This document shows positions 9,121 to 18,420 of a stretch of 64,000 nt of DNA, piece after piece. Under the pieces are notes generated by a model that saw nothing but the letters and a program-made list of their open reading frames with translations, made no database searches and had not been told where the DNA came from. Source of the DNA: Tengunoibacter tsumagoiensis (GTDB lineage Bacteria > Chloroflexota > Ktedonobacteria > Ktedonobacterales > Ktedonobacteraceae); contig NZ_BIFR01000001.1 of the NCBI RefSeq assembly GCF_003967535.1, forward strand, positions 549,493-613,492, written 5' to 3'. Within the stretch, counting starts at the first letter, position 1; each line of letters starts with the position of its first letter. The position numbers and the translations under genes were made by a program.

Positions 9121-12100
9121 CTACTTATAATAACAGGCCTTCACGGTTCCCGGGATAGGATCGGTAAACGTGCTGTTGTTACAGGCAGTGTTGCTGCTTT
9201 CCGTCTTATAGATGAACTTTCCGTTGGCTCCATAGGCTACGGAGACGGTTCCCGTAACTGCACAGGTTCCATTCTCGTCAGCACATTTGGTCCAACTGGT
9301 TGGTGGAACAGGAGCGACATCGCATGTCTTCTTCGTCCCCTTGATGGGATCACCAAAGGCACCATTGTTACATTTAATGCTATTCGTCGCCGTCTGGTAA
9401 TTGTAGTGCCCATTGGCTCCATAGCGGACCACCTGTGTACCACTAAAGGTGCAGGTGCCCCCTTCCTTGGCACACGCGGTCCAGTCCGTTGGAACAGGTG
9501 TTGGACTTGGTGTTGCTGTCGGACTTGGTGTCGCCGTTGGGCTTGGCGTTGGCGTTGGACTTGGTGTCGCTGTCGGACTTGGTGTCGGCGTCGGGGTTGG
9601 AGTACCATTTGAAGCCGTCACACAGACAGGCTGCGAATTGGCACTCTCGCCTACGTTATTGATCGCAGAGACAACATAGCAGTACTGTGTTCCACTCGTC
9701 AGATCATAGTCTGTCAGATTGTCGGTCGAAAGATTGACAATCGTCGTAAATGGACCGCTCTGTGATGAACCACGTTTGACGTTGTAGAGCTCTGCAAACC
9801 CGGCCAATTGCCATGCAACGGGTGACCAGTTCAGCGAGACCGTTCCATCCGTATTGGCGACAGCCTGAAGATTGGTTGGACTATCAGGTACCGCCTCGGT
9901 TGGTGTCAGTGTAATCACGGCAGAGTCAACACTTTCGCCTGCGCTGTTCACAGCGGAGACGACATAGTAGTAGGTCGTGCCCTTCGCCAGACTGGTATCG
10001 TAGTAGACGGTCCCATACTGCGAGTGAACCTTATTGAAAGGTCCCGTGGCAGAAGAGCTCTGCTTGATATTGTAGCTGACGGCATGCGGAACGGCGGGCC
10101 AGCTGATCCGAACTTCGCCGCCACCTCCCAGGAAGGGAGCATCATTTCCACCAGCCTGTCCGACGACTCCCGTTGGCTGAGCTGGTGCTACTGCTGGCGT
10201 GGGCACGATCCGATACTGCGGAGAGAGGGCGCTCTCACCAGCAGCGTTCAGAGCGGAGACCACATAGTAGTAAATGGTATCATTGCTCACGGTGGTATCG
10301 GTATAGCTCGTTGTATTCGATGTCCCGATCTGGGTGTAGGGTCCACCACTGGTCGTGCTGCGTTTGATACTGTAACTGGTTGCCGTCGTGACATTCTCCC
10401 AGTTCAGAGCTACCGAGCCATCGCTGACGCTTGAGCGCACGTTGATCGGAGCCGAGGGAACGATGGCCGAACCACCGCCACTGGTCAGGGTCACGACGAT
10501 ACCAGCGGTCGAAAGAGCGTTCTGTCCATCGCTGGATGAGGCTGCAGTACTATTCAAAAACAGGGTGTGTAGTCCGGGTGTGAGCGTCACCGAGACACTC
10601 GTAGAATCGCCAGCAGTTCCCTGAGGAAGCTGAACCGTTCCCAGTGAGCTGTTGTCAACAAGAACTTGAAGGGTTGAGGTGGCCGTGCTGGCGGTTCCAT
10701 TCACTTTAATTGAATAGGTGCCTGCCGCAGGAGCACGCAGCAGATACTCTTCGCTGCTATTGGTATTCCAACCAATACTCACTGATGAACCTGGAGCGAC
10801 CAGATTATTGTCTCCAGTGATGTGCTGGCTGGGATCGATCGCGACACTATCACTAACGCTCCAGGGCAGAACAAAGCCATCGGTCAACGCTGGTCGCGCC
10901 TGGCCTTGTAAGTTCAAGACACCCTGGTACTTCCCATAGTTGAGGTTGTTATAGTTCTCAAAGGTATACCAGTCACCATAATCGCCTGGACGCCCCGGCC
11001 CAACAGAAAAGAAGTTGACGGCATCGCCACCAATCGCGAAGTAATTCTCCTGATAGTAGCGCGGAATAAAGTCTGCAAAGCGAGGGCTGCGAGTGGCATT
11101 CCCCTGAATACCTGCATTGAGCGATGGGCCCGACTCATAGCCAACCTGATGAATCCCCAGATAGCTGGCGGCAGTCTGCCAGGCGATAAAGGAGAGGCGG
11201 CGCTGGCCGGCGGAGGTATAGAAGGTATCGATGATGTTATTCACAGCATTAGGATCAGCGGGATCAGCAAAGGGCGCTCGTCCACCCTCTTTCTCAACGC
11301 TCCCATCGGTGTAAAGAGGCTCGCCTGAATCTACATAAGGAGCCTCACCAATACCATAAATGGTGTTTTTCGTGGGCTGATTCAGCTGACCTTCAGCCCA
11401 GAGCAGAGCCGACTGGACATCCAATGCATGCCCATACTGCCACAGCACTACCGGACGAATGGTATCTGGCAGCGAGTTTGCCCCATAGACACCGGCAAAG
11501 TCATTGGCTATCTGGAAGGTCCGCTTGGCCTCCCACTGCAGAGCACTAATGCCCTGGCTCGATGAGATCCCATTGGTATACCAGCACTGGGTGAACTGAC
11601 AGTTCCAGTCCTCATTGCCCAGTTCGATATAGAGATGCAGGCTGGGATCCAATCCTGGATAGGTCACCCCACCGACGGTATCGCCATTCTTAAACAGGTT
11701 GGCCAGACTGGTGAAGTAGCTATCATCCGCCGTCACCGGCAAGTTGATCCAGGGATCTGCATGCAACTGATTGCTCATCTGGATGATGTATTCCCAGGGC
11801 ACCCCAAAGCCACGAACCGCTCCAGTATTTTTGGAAGGCAGATTCCAATAGCTATCGGTAGGCAACGAACGATCCGACCACTGAGGCGCGACATACGCAG
11901 TCCCATTGAAGATGTTGTAGCCAGTTGTGCCCGTATCAAATGTGCGTAAGGTTGATGGATGGACGGCGGCCAACGCATTGACCGAGCGATCAGTGAAAAC
12001 TTTGGTCGTACTGGCATCATAGCCGGGACGGAACAGATGCACATTCGTGACGCCATCGCCAGCGGTATCACCAGGCATGCGCTGAGTCTGTGTGAAGTTG

Positions 12101-12678
12101 ATCGAGAGCAACCAGCGATTCTTGGGGACCACGATATCAGCCGTGGTGGTATTGCTATTGCTATCATAGACCACGTTCTGGATGCTCAGGGAGTCAGACG
12201 CATCCACATCCGTGCCAATCGAGAGAGTCGCTTTGCCATTGAAGGAGAGATGATAGGTGCCACTATCATCGTAGGGTGTCCCATCAAAGTCTGGTCCCGA
12301 CCAGGGCTTATTGCGTCGATCATCGGCAAAGATGGATTCAAAATCCTGCTGAGGCCAGCCATTCACATCATAGGTAATATCCGTGGTCGCCGTTGAGATC
12401 TTCTGAAAGCGTGGGCCCCCTTTGATCATATCGACCCACTCAAAGCCAAATTCGGCTCCTAAGGGGACAGGATTGGTGGCTGCGGCAGCTGACTTTTTCG
12501 CTGCCTGAGCTTTCGCCGTCTGCTGACCGGTGGGAACCACTGCCAGAAATCCTACCACAAAGGGCAACACACAAAGAACCGAGATCAGTGAGTACAGAGT
12601 GCGACTACGCAGTCGCTTGACAGGCTGCTGGCCCGGTGCGATCTCCAGGCCGAGCGGAAGGCGACGAGTATCATCCAT
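9121..12678 (-). CDS. Giant secreted glycoside hydrolase-like protein A1
   Basis: An 1185-residue exported modular protein. It has a signal/anchor at residues 28-58, then a catalytic-type region of about 540 residues (75-615). N355-E356 in LYIELGNEDWN and E515 in VGYESGP sit where clan-A glycoside hydrolases keep the acid/base (Asn-Glu) and nucleophile; this assignment is inferred. A CBM6-like beta-sandwich (about 610-732), three fibronectin type III domains (about 740-828, 830-927, 930-1022), a Thr/Pro/Ser linker (1026-1064) and two C-terminal four-cysteine modules of about 55 residues follow. A GAGGAG site precedes the ATG. It is a near copy of A2. The substrate is unknown, probably a plant or fungal polysaccharide. 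Confidence 0.75.
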   Translation of the reverse strand: MDDTRRLPLGLEIAPGQQPVKRLRSRTLYSLISVLCVLPFVVGFLAVVPTGQQTAKAQAAKKSAAAATNPVPLGAEFGFEWVDMIKGGPRFQKISTATTDITYDVNGWPQQDFESIFADDRRNKPWSGPDFDGTPYDDSGTYHLSFNGKATLSIGTDVDASDSLSIQNVVYDSNSNTTTADIVVPKNRWLLSINFTQTQRMPGDTAGDGVTNVHLFRPGYDASTTKVFTDRSVNALAAVHPSTLRTFDTGTTGYNIFNGTAYVAPQWSDRSLPTDSYWNLPSKNTGAVRGFGVPWEYIIQMSNQLHADPWINLPVTADDSYFTSLANLFKNGDTVGGVTYPGLDPSLHLYIELGNEDWNCQFTQCWYTNGISSSQGISALQWEAKRTFQIANDFAGVYGANSLPDTIRPVVLWQYGHALDVQSALLWAEGQLNQPTKNTIYGIGEAPYVDSGEPLYTDGSVEKEGGRAPFADPADPNAVNNIIDTFYTSAGQRRLSFIAWQTAASYLGIHQVGYESGPSLNAGIQGNATRSPRFADFIPRYYQENYFAIGGDAVNFFSVGPGRPGDYGDWYTFENYNNLNYGKYQGVLNLQGQARPALTDGFVLPWSVSDSVAIDPSQHITGDNNLVAPGSSVSIGWNTNSSEEYLLRAPAAGTYSIKVNGTASTATSTLQVLVDNSSLGTVQLPQGTAGDSTSVSVTLTPGLHTLFLNSTAASSSDGQNALSTAGIVVTLTSGGGSAIVPSAPINVRSSVSDGSVALNWENVTTATSYSIKRSTTSGGPYTQIGTSNTTSYTDTTVSNDTIYYYVVSALNAAGESALSPQYRIVPTPAVAPAQPTGVVGQAGGNDAPFLGGGGEVRISWPAVPHAVSYNIKQSSSATGPFNKVHSQYGTVYYDTSLAKGTTYYYVVSAVNSAGESVDSAVITLTPTEAVPDSPTNLQAVANTDGTVSLNWSPVAWQLAGFAELYNVKRGSSQSGPFTTIVNLSTDNLTDYDLTSGTQYCYVVSAINNVGESANSQPVCVTASNGTPTPTPTPSPTATPSPTPTPSPTATPSPTATPSPTPVPTDWTACAKEGGTCTFSGTQVVRYGANGHYNYQTATNSIKCNNGAFGDPIKGTKKTCDVAPVPPTSWTKCADENGTCAVTGTVSVAYGANGKFIYKTESSNTACNNSTFTDPIPGTVKACYYK

Positions 12679-13461
12679 GACAAGGTCTCCTCATAACATG
12701 AGATTTGTACAACATAGAACACGCTCGTGCATTCGCAACGTTGAATGCACGCTCTTTTCGATAAGCGGTCAACCGGAAGACAGACAGAAGGCTTCCATTC
12801 GCGGGTGCTGGCCACTCAATTTCTTGAGCGCGACACCACTTGCATGGATCTCCTCTGAAAAGAAAGTTTCCTATCCCAGGATAGTATGAGATGCTCCTTT
12901 CATTCGTATTGGAAGCAGCAAAACTCCCTGATCTAGTCCATACTATCTATATCTATACAACTGCCTCTATTCAAAAAAGGCATGAGCACTCATACTGTCA
13001 TTCACATGTCCAGCGTAAATAGCACAATGACAGCAGAAAGAAAGGCAGTGTGTACGCACGTGAAAGTACCAGCGGTACTGAGTAAAGAAGGTAGGGTGAC
13101 GACTCTTTACAACATTGTATTCTGTCTATAGGTGTAATACTTCTCTGTATTTTTAGTAATGAGGATTCATATTTGAATTATATTGGATTATACTAGATTA
13201 TATACTATACAACACTATCTCTTCGAATATGGTAGTATGGCCAGAAGCCTGTTAAAGATTTCTTCAACTTTTTACAAACTGGCTTTCACAATACCCTGGA
13301 TACAGGTCTCTTGACAAATATGAACGATAGTGCATCTATACAGTACAATGCTCTATCAATATCGGTGCTTCAAAGCATTTTTTCTTCTGCAAATACAAAC
13401 GATGTTAAGTTTCATCTGCAATTATGCTTCAAAACATCACTATCAAAAAGATCACTAGCTA
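12679..13461 (-). promoter_or_regulatory. Long conserved 5' leader of A1
   Basis: About 780 nt separate the R1-type promoter from the A1 start and contain no credible gene. The stretch is largely repeated upstream of A2. Two inverted repeats stand out. One is a 9-bp hairpin at 12726-12751 (GTGCATTC/GAATGCAC core, 8-nt loop). The other is CTGTCATT/AATGACAG at 12995-13033 with a 23-nt loop. The second is partly kept upstream of A3. A role in mRNA stability or post-initiation control is inferred. A closer, unrecognised promoter cannot be excluded. Confidence 0.6.
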
Positions 13462-13492
13462 TATACTAAAGTATAAAGGTTCATTTTGTCAA
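13462..13492 (-). promoter_or_regulatory. R1-type promoter/operator of A1
   Basis: On the minus strand TTGACA (13487-13492) and TAGTAT (13463-13468) are 18 nt apart. The 14-bp palindrome TATACT-AA-AGTATA (13462-13475) covers the -10. The same arrangement with identical spacing occurs at 18331, 20652 and 25344. It is proposed as the binding site of the GntR/LacI regulator R1. Confidence 0.75.
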
Positions 13493-13559
13493 GTCTACGC
13501 TCATGGCGGAATGCAATTGAAAATCTTGCTCATATCCAGATATATGCTAAAGAAGCTTC

Positions 13560-14005
13560 TTCCTCTGTTCCACCTCAACTATCGTCACTCCTTCATGGCT
13601 CAGCTTGAACATTGATTATGGTGAGGCTGCCATTGTGGAATGGGACATTTCGGCAGGAGACAAGCTACCTGCCCTACTTGTCTTATCATATCCTAATCTT
13701 TTTCACATATAAAAACACGTCAAGTAGGGAAAGTAGCTTGTCTCTTTCCTCTGTTGCCACTCCGCTCTATGAGCCCCGCCATAGCTCAACGTGAAACGGC
13801 AAACGGGAAATGATGCTATGGAGGGGCTCACATTGTGGCATGGGACGTTTCGGCAGGAGACAAGCTACCTGCCCTACTTGTCTTATCATATCCTAATCTT
13901 TTTCACATATAAAAACACGTCAAGTAGGGAAAGTCGCTTGTCTCTTTCCTCTCTTCCCACTCCGCTGTGTGAGCTCCTCCATAGTTCAATGAGAAACTGG
14001 AAACG
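13560..14005 (-). repeat. Structured ~200-bp tandem repeat array 2 (about 2.2 units)
   Basis: Same family as array 1. GGCAGG...CCTGCC hairpins start at 13652 and 13852, exactly 200 bp apart. The array begins with a partial D hairpin about 70 bp beyond the A1 promoter and ends in a partial D just before the A2 terminator. It therefore separates the end of A2 from the promoter of A1. Strand follows the upstream gene, A2. Confidence 0.88.
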
Positions 14006-14031
14006 TGAACAAAATCTATAGAGGATAGAAT

Positions 14032-14067
14032 GAGGCCCGGGTCAGGAACTTCCCTGATCCGGGCCTC
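14032..14067 (-). terminator. Intrinsic terminator of family A gene 2
   Basis: A 15-bp stem (GAGGCCCGGGTCAGG with its near-perfect complement, one G-T pair) and a 6-nt loop, 9 nt past the A2 stop. Almost the same terminator follows B3 at 61313-61346, although B3 belongs to the other hydrolase family. Confidence 0.85.
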
Positions 14068-14076
14068 GCTATGGGT

Positions 14077-17000
14077 CTACTTATAATAACAGGCCTTCAC
14101 CGTTCCCACGATAGGATCGGTAAACGTGCTGTTGTTACAGGCAGTATTGCTACTTTCCGTCTTATAGATGAACTTTCCGCTGGCTCCATAGGCTACGGTG
14201 ACGGTTCCCGTGACTGCACAGGTTCCATTCTCGTCAGCACATTTGGTCCAACTGGTTGGAGGTACAGGGGCAACGGAGCAGGATTTAAATGTGCCGACAA
14301 TGGGATCACCAAAGACGGTATTGTTGCAACCAATGCTCCCCGTCGCTGTCTGATAATAGTAGTGCCCATTGGCTCCATAGCGGACCACCTGCGTGCCACT
14401 AAAAGTGCAGGTGCCCCCCTCATTGGCACACGTTGTCCAGCCCGTTGGGACAGGTGTTGGACTTGGTGTCGCCGTTGGGCTTGGCGTTGGCGTTGGACTT
14501 GGGGTCGCTGTCGGACTTGGTGTCGGCGTCGGGGTTGGGGTCCCATTGCCTGAAGCCGTCACACAGACAGGCTGTGAATTGGCACTCTCGCCTGAGTTAT
14601 TGATTGCAGAGACAACATAGCAGTACTGCGTTCCACTCGTCAGACCATAGTCTGTCAGATTGTCGGTCGAAAGATTGACAATCGTCGTAAACGGACCGCT
14701 CTGTGATGAACCACGTTTGACGTTGTAGAGCTCTGCAAAACCTGCCAATTGCCATGCAACGGGTGACCAGTTCAACGAGACCGTTCCATCCGTATTGGCT
14801 ACAGCCTGAAGATTGGTTGGACTTGCAGGCACCGTCTCGGTTGGTGTCAGTGTAATCACAGCAGAATCAACACTTTCACCCGCGCTGTTCACAGCGGAGA
14901 CGACATAGTAGTAGGTTGTGCCCTTCGCCAGGCTGGTATCGTAGTAGACGGTCCCATACTGCGAGTGAACCTTATTGAAAGGTCCTGTGGCAGAAGAGCT
15001 CTGCTTGATGTTGTAGCTGACGGCATGCGGAACGGCGGGCCAGCTGATCCGAACTTCGCCGCCACCTCCCAGGAAGGGAGCATCATTTCCACCAGCCTGT
15101 CCGACGACTCCCGTTGGCTGAGCTGGAGCTACCGCTGGTGTGGGCACGATCCGATACTGCGGAGAGAGGGCGCTCTCACCAGCAGCGTTCAGAGCGGAGA
15201 CTACATAGTAGTAAATGGTATCATTGCTCACGGTGGTATCGGTATAGCTCGTTGTATTCGATGTCCCGATCTGGGTGTAGGGTCCACCACTGGTCGTGCT
15301 GCGTTTGATACTGTAACTGGTTGCCGTCGTGACACTCTCCCAGTTCAGAGCTACCGAGCTATCGCTGACGCTTGAGCGCACGTTGATCGGAGCCGAGGGC
15401 ACGATGGCCGAACCACCACCACTGGTCAGGGTCACGACGATACCAGCGGTCGAAAGAGCGTTCTGTCCATCGCTAGATGAGGCTGCAGTACTATTCAACA
15501 ACAGCGTGTGCAGTCCGGGTGTGAGCGTCACCGAGACACTCGTGGAATCTCCGGCCGTTCCCTGAGGAAGCTGGACTGTCCCCAGTGAGCTGTTGTCAAC
15601 AAGAACTTGGAGGGTTGAGGTGGCCGTGCTGGCGGTTCCATTCACTTTAATTGCATAGGTGCCTGCCGCAGGAGCGCGCAGCAGATATTCTTCGCTGCTA
15701 TTGGTATTCCAACCAATACTCACTGATGAGCCTGGAGCGACCAGATTATTGTCTCCAGTGATGTGCTGGCTGGGATCGATCGCGACACTACCACTGACGT
15801 TCCAGGGCAGAACAAAGCCATCAGTCAACGCTGGTCGCGCCTGGCCTTGTAAGTTCAAGACACCCTGGTACTTCCCATAGTTGAGGTTGTTATAGTCCTC
15901 AAAGGTATACCAGTCACCATAATCACCTGGACGCCCACGCCCAACAGCAAAGAAGTTGACGGCATCGCCACCAATCGCGAAGTAATTCTCCTGATAGTAG
16001 CGCGGAATAAAGTCTGCAAAGCGGGGGCTGCGAGTGGCATTCCCCTGAATACCTGCATTCAGCGATGGGCCCGACTCATAACCAACCTGATGAATCCCCA
16101 GATAGCTGGCAGCGGTCTGCCAGGCGATAAAGGAGAGACGGCGCTGGCCGGCGGAAGTGTAGAAGGTATCGATGATGTTATTCACAGCATTGGGATCAGC
16201 GGGATCAGCAAAGGGCGCTCGTCCACCCTCTTTCTCAACGCTCCCGTCGGTGTAAAGAGGCTCGCCTGAATCTACATAAGGAGCCTCACCAATGCCATAA
16301 ATGGTGTTTTTCGTGGGCTGATTCAGCTGACCTTCAGCCCAGAGCAGGGCTGACTGGACATCCAATGCATGCCCATACTGCCACAGCACCACTGGACGAA
16401 TGGTATTTGGTAGTGAACCAGAACCAAACACGCTGGCAAAGTCATTGGCGATCTGGAAGGTCCGCTTGGCCTCCCATTGGAGACCCGTAATTCCCTGGTT
16501 CGAAGAGATCCCATTGGTATACCAGCACTGGGTGAACTGACAGTTCCAGTTCTCATTGCCCAGTTCGATATAGAGATGCAGGCTGGGATCCAGTCCTGGA
16601 TAGGTCACCCCACCAACGGTATCACCATTCTTGAACAGGTTCGCCAGACTGGTAAAGTAGCTATCATCCGCCGTCACCGGCAGGTTGATCCAGGGATCTG
16701 CATGCAACTGATTGCTCATCTGGATGATGTATTCCCAGGGCACCCCAAAGCCACGAACCGCTCCAGTATTTTTGGAAGGCAGATTCCAATAGCTATCAGT
16801 AGGCAACGAACGATCCGACCACTGAGGCGCGACATACGCAGTCCCATTGAAGATGTTGTAGCCGGTTGTCCCCGTATCAAATGTGCGTAAGGTTGATGGA
16901 TGGACGGCAGCCAACGCATTGACCGAGCGATCCGTCAAGAGTTTGGTCGTGCTGGCATCATAGCCGGGACGGAACAGATGCACATTCGTGACGCCATCGC

Positions 17001-17619
17001 CAGCGGTATCACCAGGCATGCGCTGAGTCTGGGTGAAGTTGATCGATTGCAGCCAGCGATTCTTGGGAACCACGATATCAGCTGTGGTGGTATTGCTGTT
17101 GCTATCATAGACCACATTCTGGATGCTCAGGGAGTCAGGCGCATCCACATCAGTGCCAATAGACAGGGTCGCTTTACCATTGAAGGAGAGATGATAGGTG
17201 CCACTATCATCGTAGGGTGTCCCATCAAAGTCTGGTCCCGACCAGGGCTTATTGCGTCGATCATCGATAAAGATGGATTCAAAATCCTGCTGAGGCCAGC
17301 CATTCACATCATAGGTAATATCCGTGGTCGCCGTTGAGATCTTCTGAAAGCGAGGGCCCCCTTTGACCATATCGACCCACTCAAAGCCAAATTCGGCTCC
17401 TAAGGGGACAGGATTGGTGACTGCGGCAGCTGACTTTTTCGCTGCCTGAGCTTTCGCCGTCTGCTGACCGGTGGGAACCACTGCCAGAAATCCTACCACA
17501 AAGGGCAACACACAAAGAACCGAGATCAGTGAGTACAGAGTGCGACTACGCAGTCGCTTGACAGGCTGCTGGCCCGGTGCGATCTCCAGGCCGAGCGGAA
17601 GGCGACGAGTATCATCCAT
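14077..17619 (-). CDS. Giant secreted glycoside hydrolase-like protein A2
   Basis: An 1180-residue near-duplicate of A1 with the same order: signal/anchor, putative clan-A catalytic region (LYIELGNENWN, VGYESGP), CBM6-like sandwich, three fibronectin III domains, Thr/Pro linker and two cysteine modules. Differences from A1 are scattered substitutions, a shorter linker, and a first cysteine module (YYYQTATGSIGCNNTVFGD) that matches family B proteins better than A1. The duplication covers gene, leader and operator (start-to-start about 4.94 kb). A GAGGAG site precedes the ATG. It is probably controlled by R1. Confidence 0.75.
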   Translation of the reverse strand: MDDTRRLPLGLEIAPGQQPVKRLRSRTLYSLISVLCVLPFVVGFLAVVPTGQQTAKAQAAKKSAAAVTNPVPLGAEFGFEWVDMVKGGPRFQKISTATTDITYDVNGWPQQDFESIFIDDRRNKPWSGPDFDGTPYDDSGTYHLSFNGKATLSIGTDVDAPDSLSIQNVVYDSNSNTTTADIVVPKNRWLQSINFTQTQRMPGDTAGDGVTNVHLFRPGYDASTTKLLTDRSVNALAAVHPSTLRTFDTGTTGYNIFNGTAYVAPQWSDRSLPTDSYWNLPSKNTGAVRGFGVPWEYIIQMSNQLHADPWINLPVTADDSYFTSLANLFKNGDTVGGVTYPGLDPSLHLYIELGNENWNCQFTQCWYTNGISSNQGITGLQWEAKRTFQIANDFASVFGSGSLPNTIRPVVLWQYGHALDVQSALLWAEGQLNQPTKNTIYGIGEAPYVDSGEPLYTDGSVEKEGGRAPFADPADPNAVNNIIDTFYTSAGQRRLSFIAWQTAASYLGIHQVGYESGPSLNAGIQGNATRSPRFADFIPRYYQENYFAIGGDAVNFFAVGRGRPGDYGDWYTFEDYNNLNYGKYQGVLNLQGQARPALTDGFVLPWNVSGSVAIDPSQHITGDNNLVAPGSSVSIGWNTNSSEEYLLRAPAAGTYAIKVNGTASTATSTLQVLVDNSSLGTVQLPQGTAGDSTSVSVTLTPGLHTLLLNSTAASSSDGQNALSTAGIVVTLTSGGGSAIVPSAPINVRSSVSDSSVALNWESVTTATSYSIKRSTTSGGPYTQIGTSNTTSYTDTTVSNDTIYYYVVSALNAAGESALSPQYRIVPTPAVAPAQPTGVVGQAGGNDAPFLGGGGEVRISWPAVPHAVSYNIKQSSSATGPFNKVHSQYGTVYYDTSLAKGTTYYYVVSAVNSAGESVDSAVITLTPTETVPASPTNLQAVANTDGTVSLNWSPVAWQLAGFAELYNVKRGSSQSGPFTTIVNLSTDNLTDYGLTSGTQYCYVVSAINNSGESANSQPVCVTASGNGTPTPTPTPSPTATPSPTPTPSPTATPSPTPVPTGWTTCANEGGTCTFSGTQVVRYGANGHYYYQTATGSIGCNNTVFGDPIVGTFKSCSVAPVPPTSWTKCADENGTCAVTGTVTVAYGASGKFIYKTESSNTACNNSTFTDPIVGTVKACYYK

Positions 17620-18330
17620 GACAAAGTCTCCTCATAACGCGAGAATTGTACAACACAGAACATGCCCGTGCATTCGCAACGTTGAATGCACGCTCTTTTC
17701 GATAAGCGGTCAACCGGAAGACAGACAGAAGGCTTCCATTCGCGGGTGCTGGCCACTCAATTTCTTGAGCGCGACACCACTTCGCATGAATCTCCTCTGA
17801 AAAAGAAGGGTTTATGCAGAGTGGCGAACCCCTGTCATAAATAGGATGAGATGCTCCCTCCTTTCATCCTTATTGGAAGCAGTGAAACTCCCTGATCTAT
17901 TCCATACTATCCATATCTATACAACTGCCCCATACTCGAAAAGAGCATGAGCACTTATACTGTCATCCACATGTCCAACGTAGATCGTGTAATGACAGCA
18001 GAAAGGCAGTGTGTATGCACGTGAAAGGACCAGATGTACGAGTAAAGAAAGTAGAGTTACGACTTGTTACAACATTGTATGCTGTCTATAGGTGTAATAC
18101 TTCTCTGTATTTTTAGTAATGAGGATTACTATTCGGGCTATATTATCTGTAATACTTTCTCATCTGGAGAGAGTATTTTTAGAAGCCCGTTTAAGGTTTT
18201 CTTATAAATAAGGGATGATCGTGAGTGCATCAATGCATTACAATGCTAATGCTTCAAAGCTTCTTTTCTTCTACGAAAGGAAACGACACGATGCCGTAAC
18301 TTCAATTATTCTTCAAAATATCACTAGCTA
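17620..18330 (-). promoter_or_regulatory. Long conserved 5' leader of A2
   Basis: About 710 nt without a credible gene, closely matching the A1 leader. The 9-bp hairpin recurs at 17667-17692. The CTGTCAT/ATGACAG pair recurs at 17960-17998. A block at about 18050-18128 is almost identical to 13090-13165. Confidence 0.6.
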
Positions 18331-18361
18331 TATACTAAAGTATATAGGTTCATTTTGTCAA
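18331..18361 (-). promoter_or_regulatory. R1-type promoter/operator of A2
   Basis: Minus-strand TTGACA (18356-18361), an 18-nt spacer and TAGTAT (18332-18337), with the palindrome TATACT-AA-AGTATA at 18331-18344 over the -10. Same geometry as the A1, A3 and R1 promoters. Confidence 0.75.
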
Positions 18362-18420
18362 GTCTGCGTTCAGGGCCAAATGCAATTGAAAATCTCGCTC
18401 ATACCCAGATGTATGCTGAA

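Noticed and set aside
9237..9679. Frames opposite the A1 3' end and similar frames over all giant genes
   Set aside because: They mirror the Thr/Pro linker and cysteine modules, have biased composition and no start signals; they are shadows.
12995..13033. CTGTCATT inverted repeat as a known riboswitch
   Set aside because: No match to a riboswitch core I recognise; reported only as a conserved leader element.
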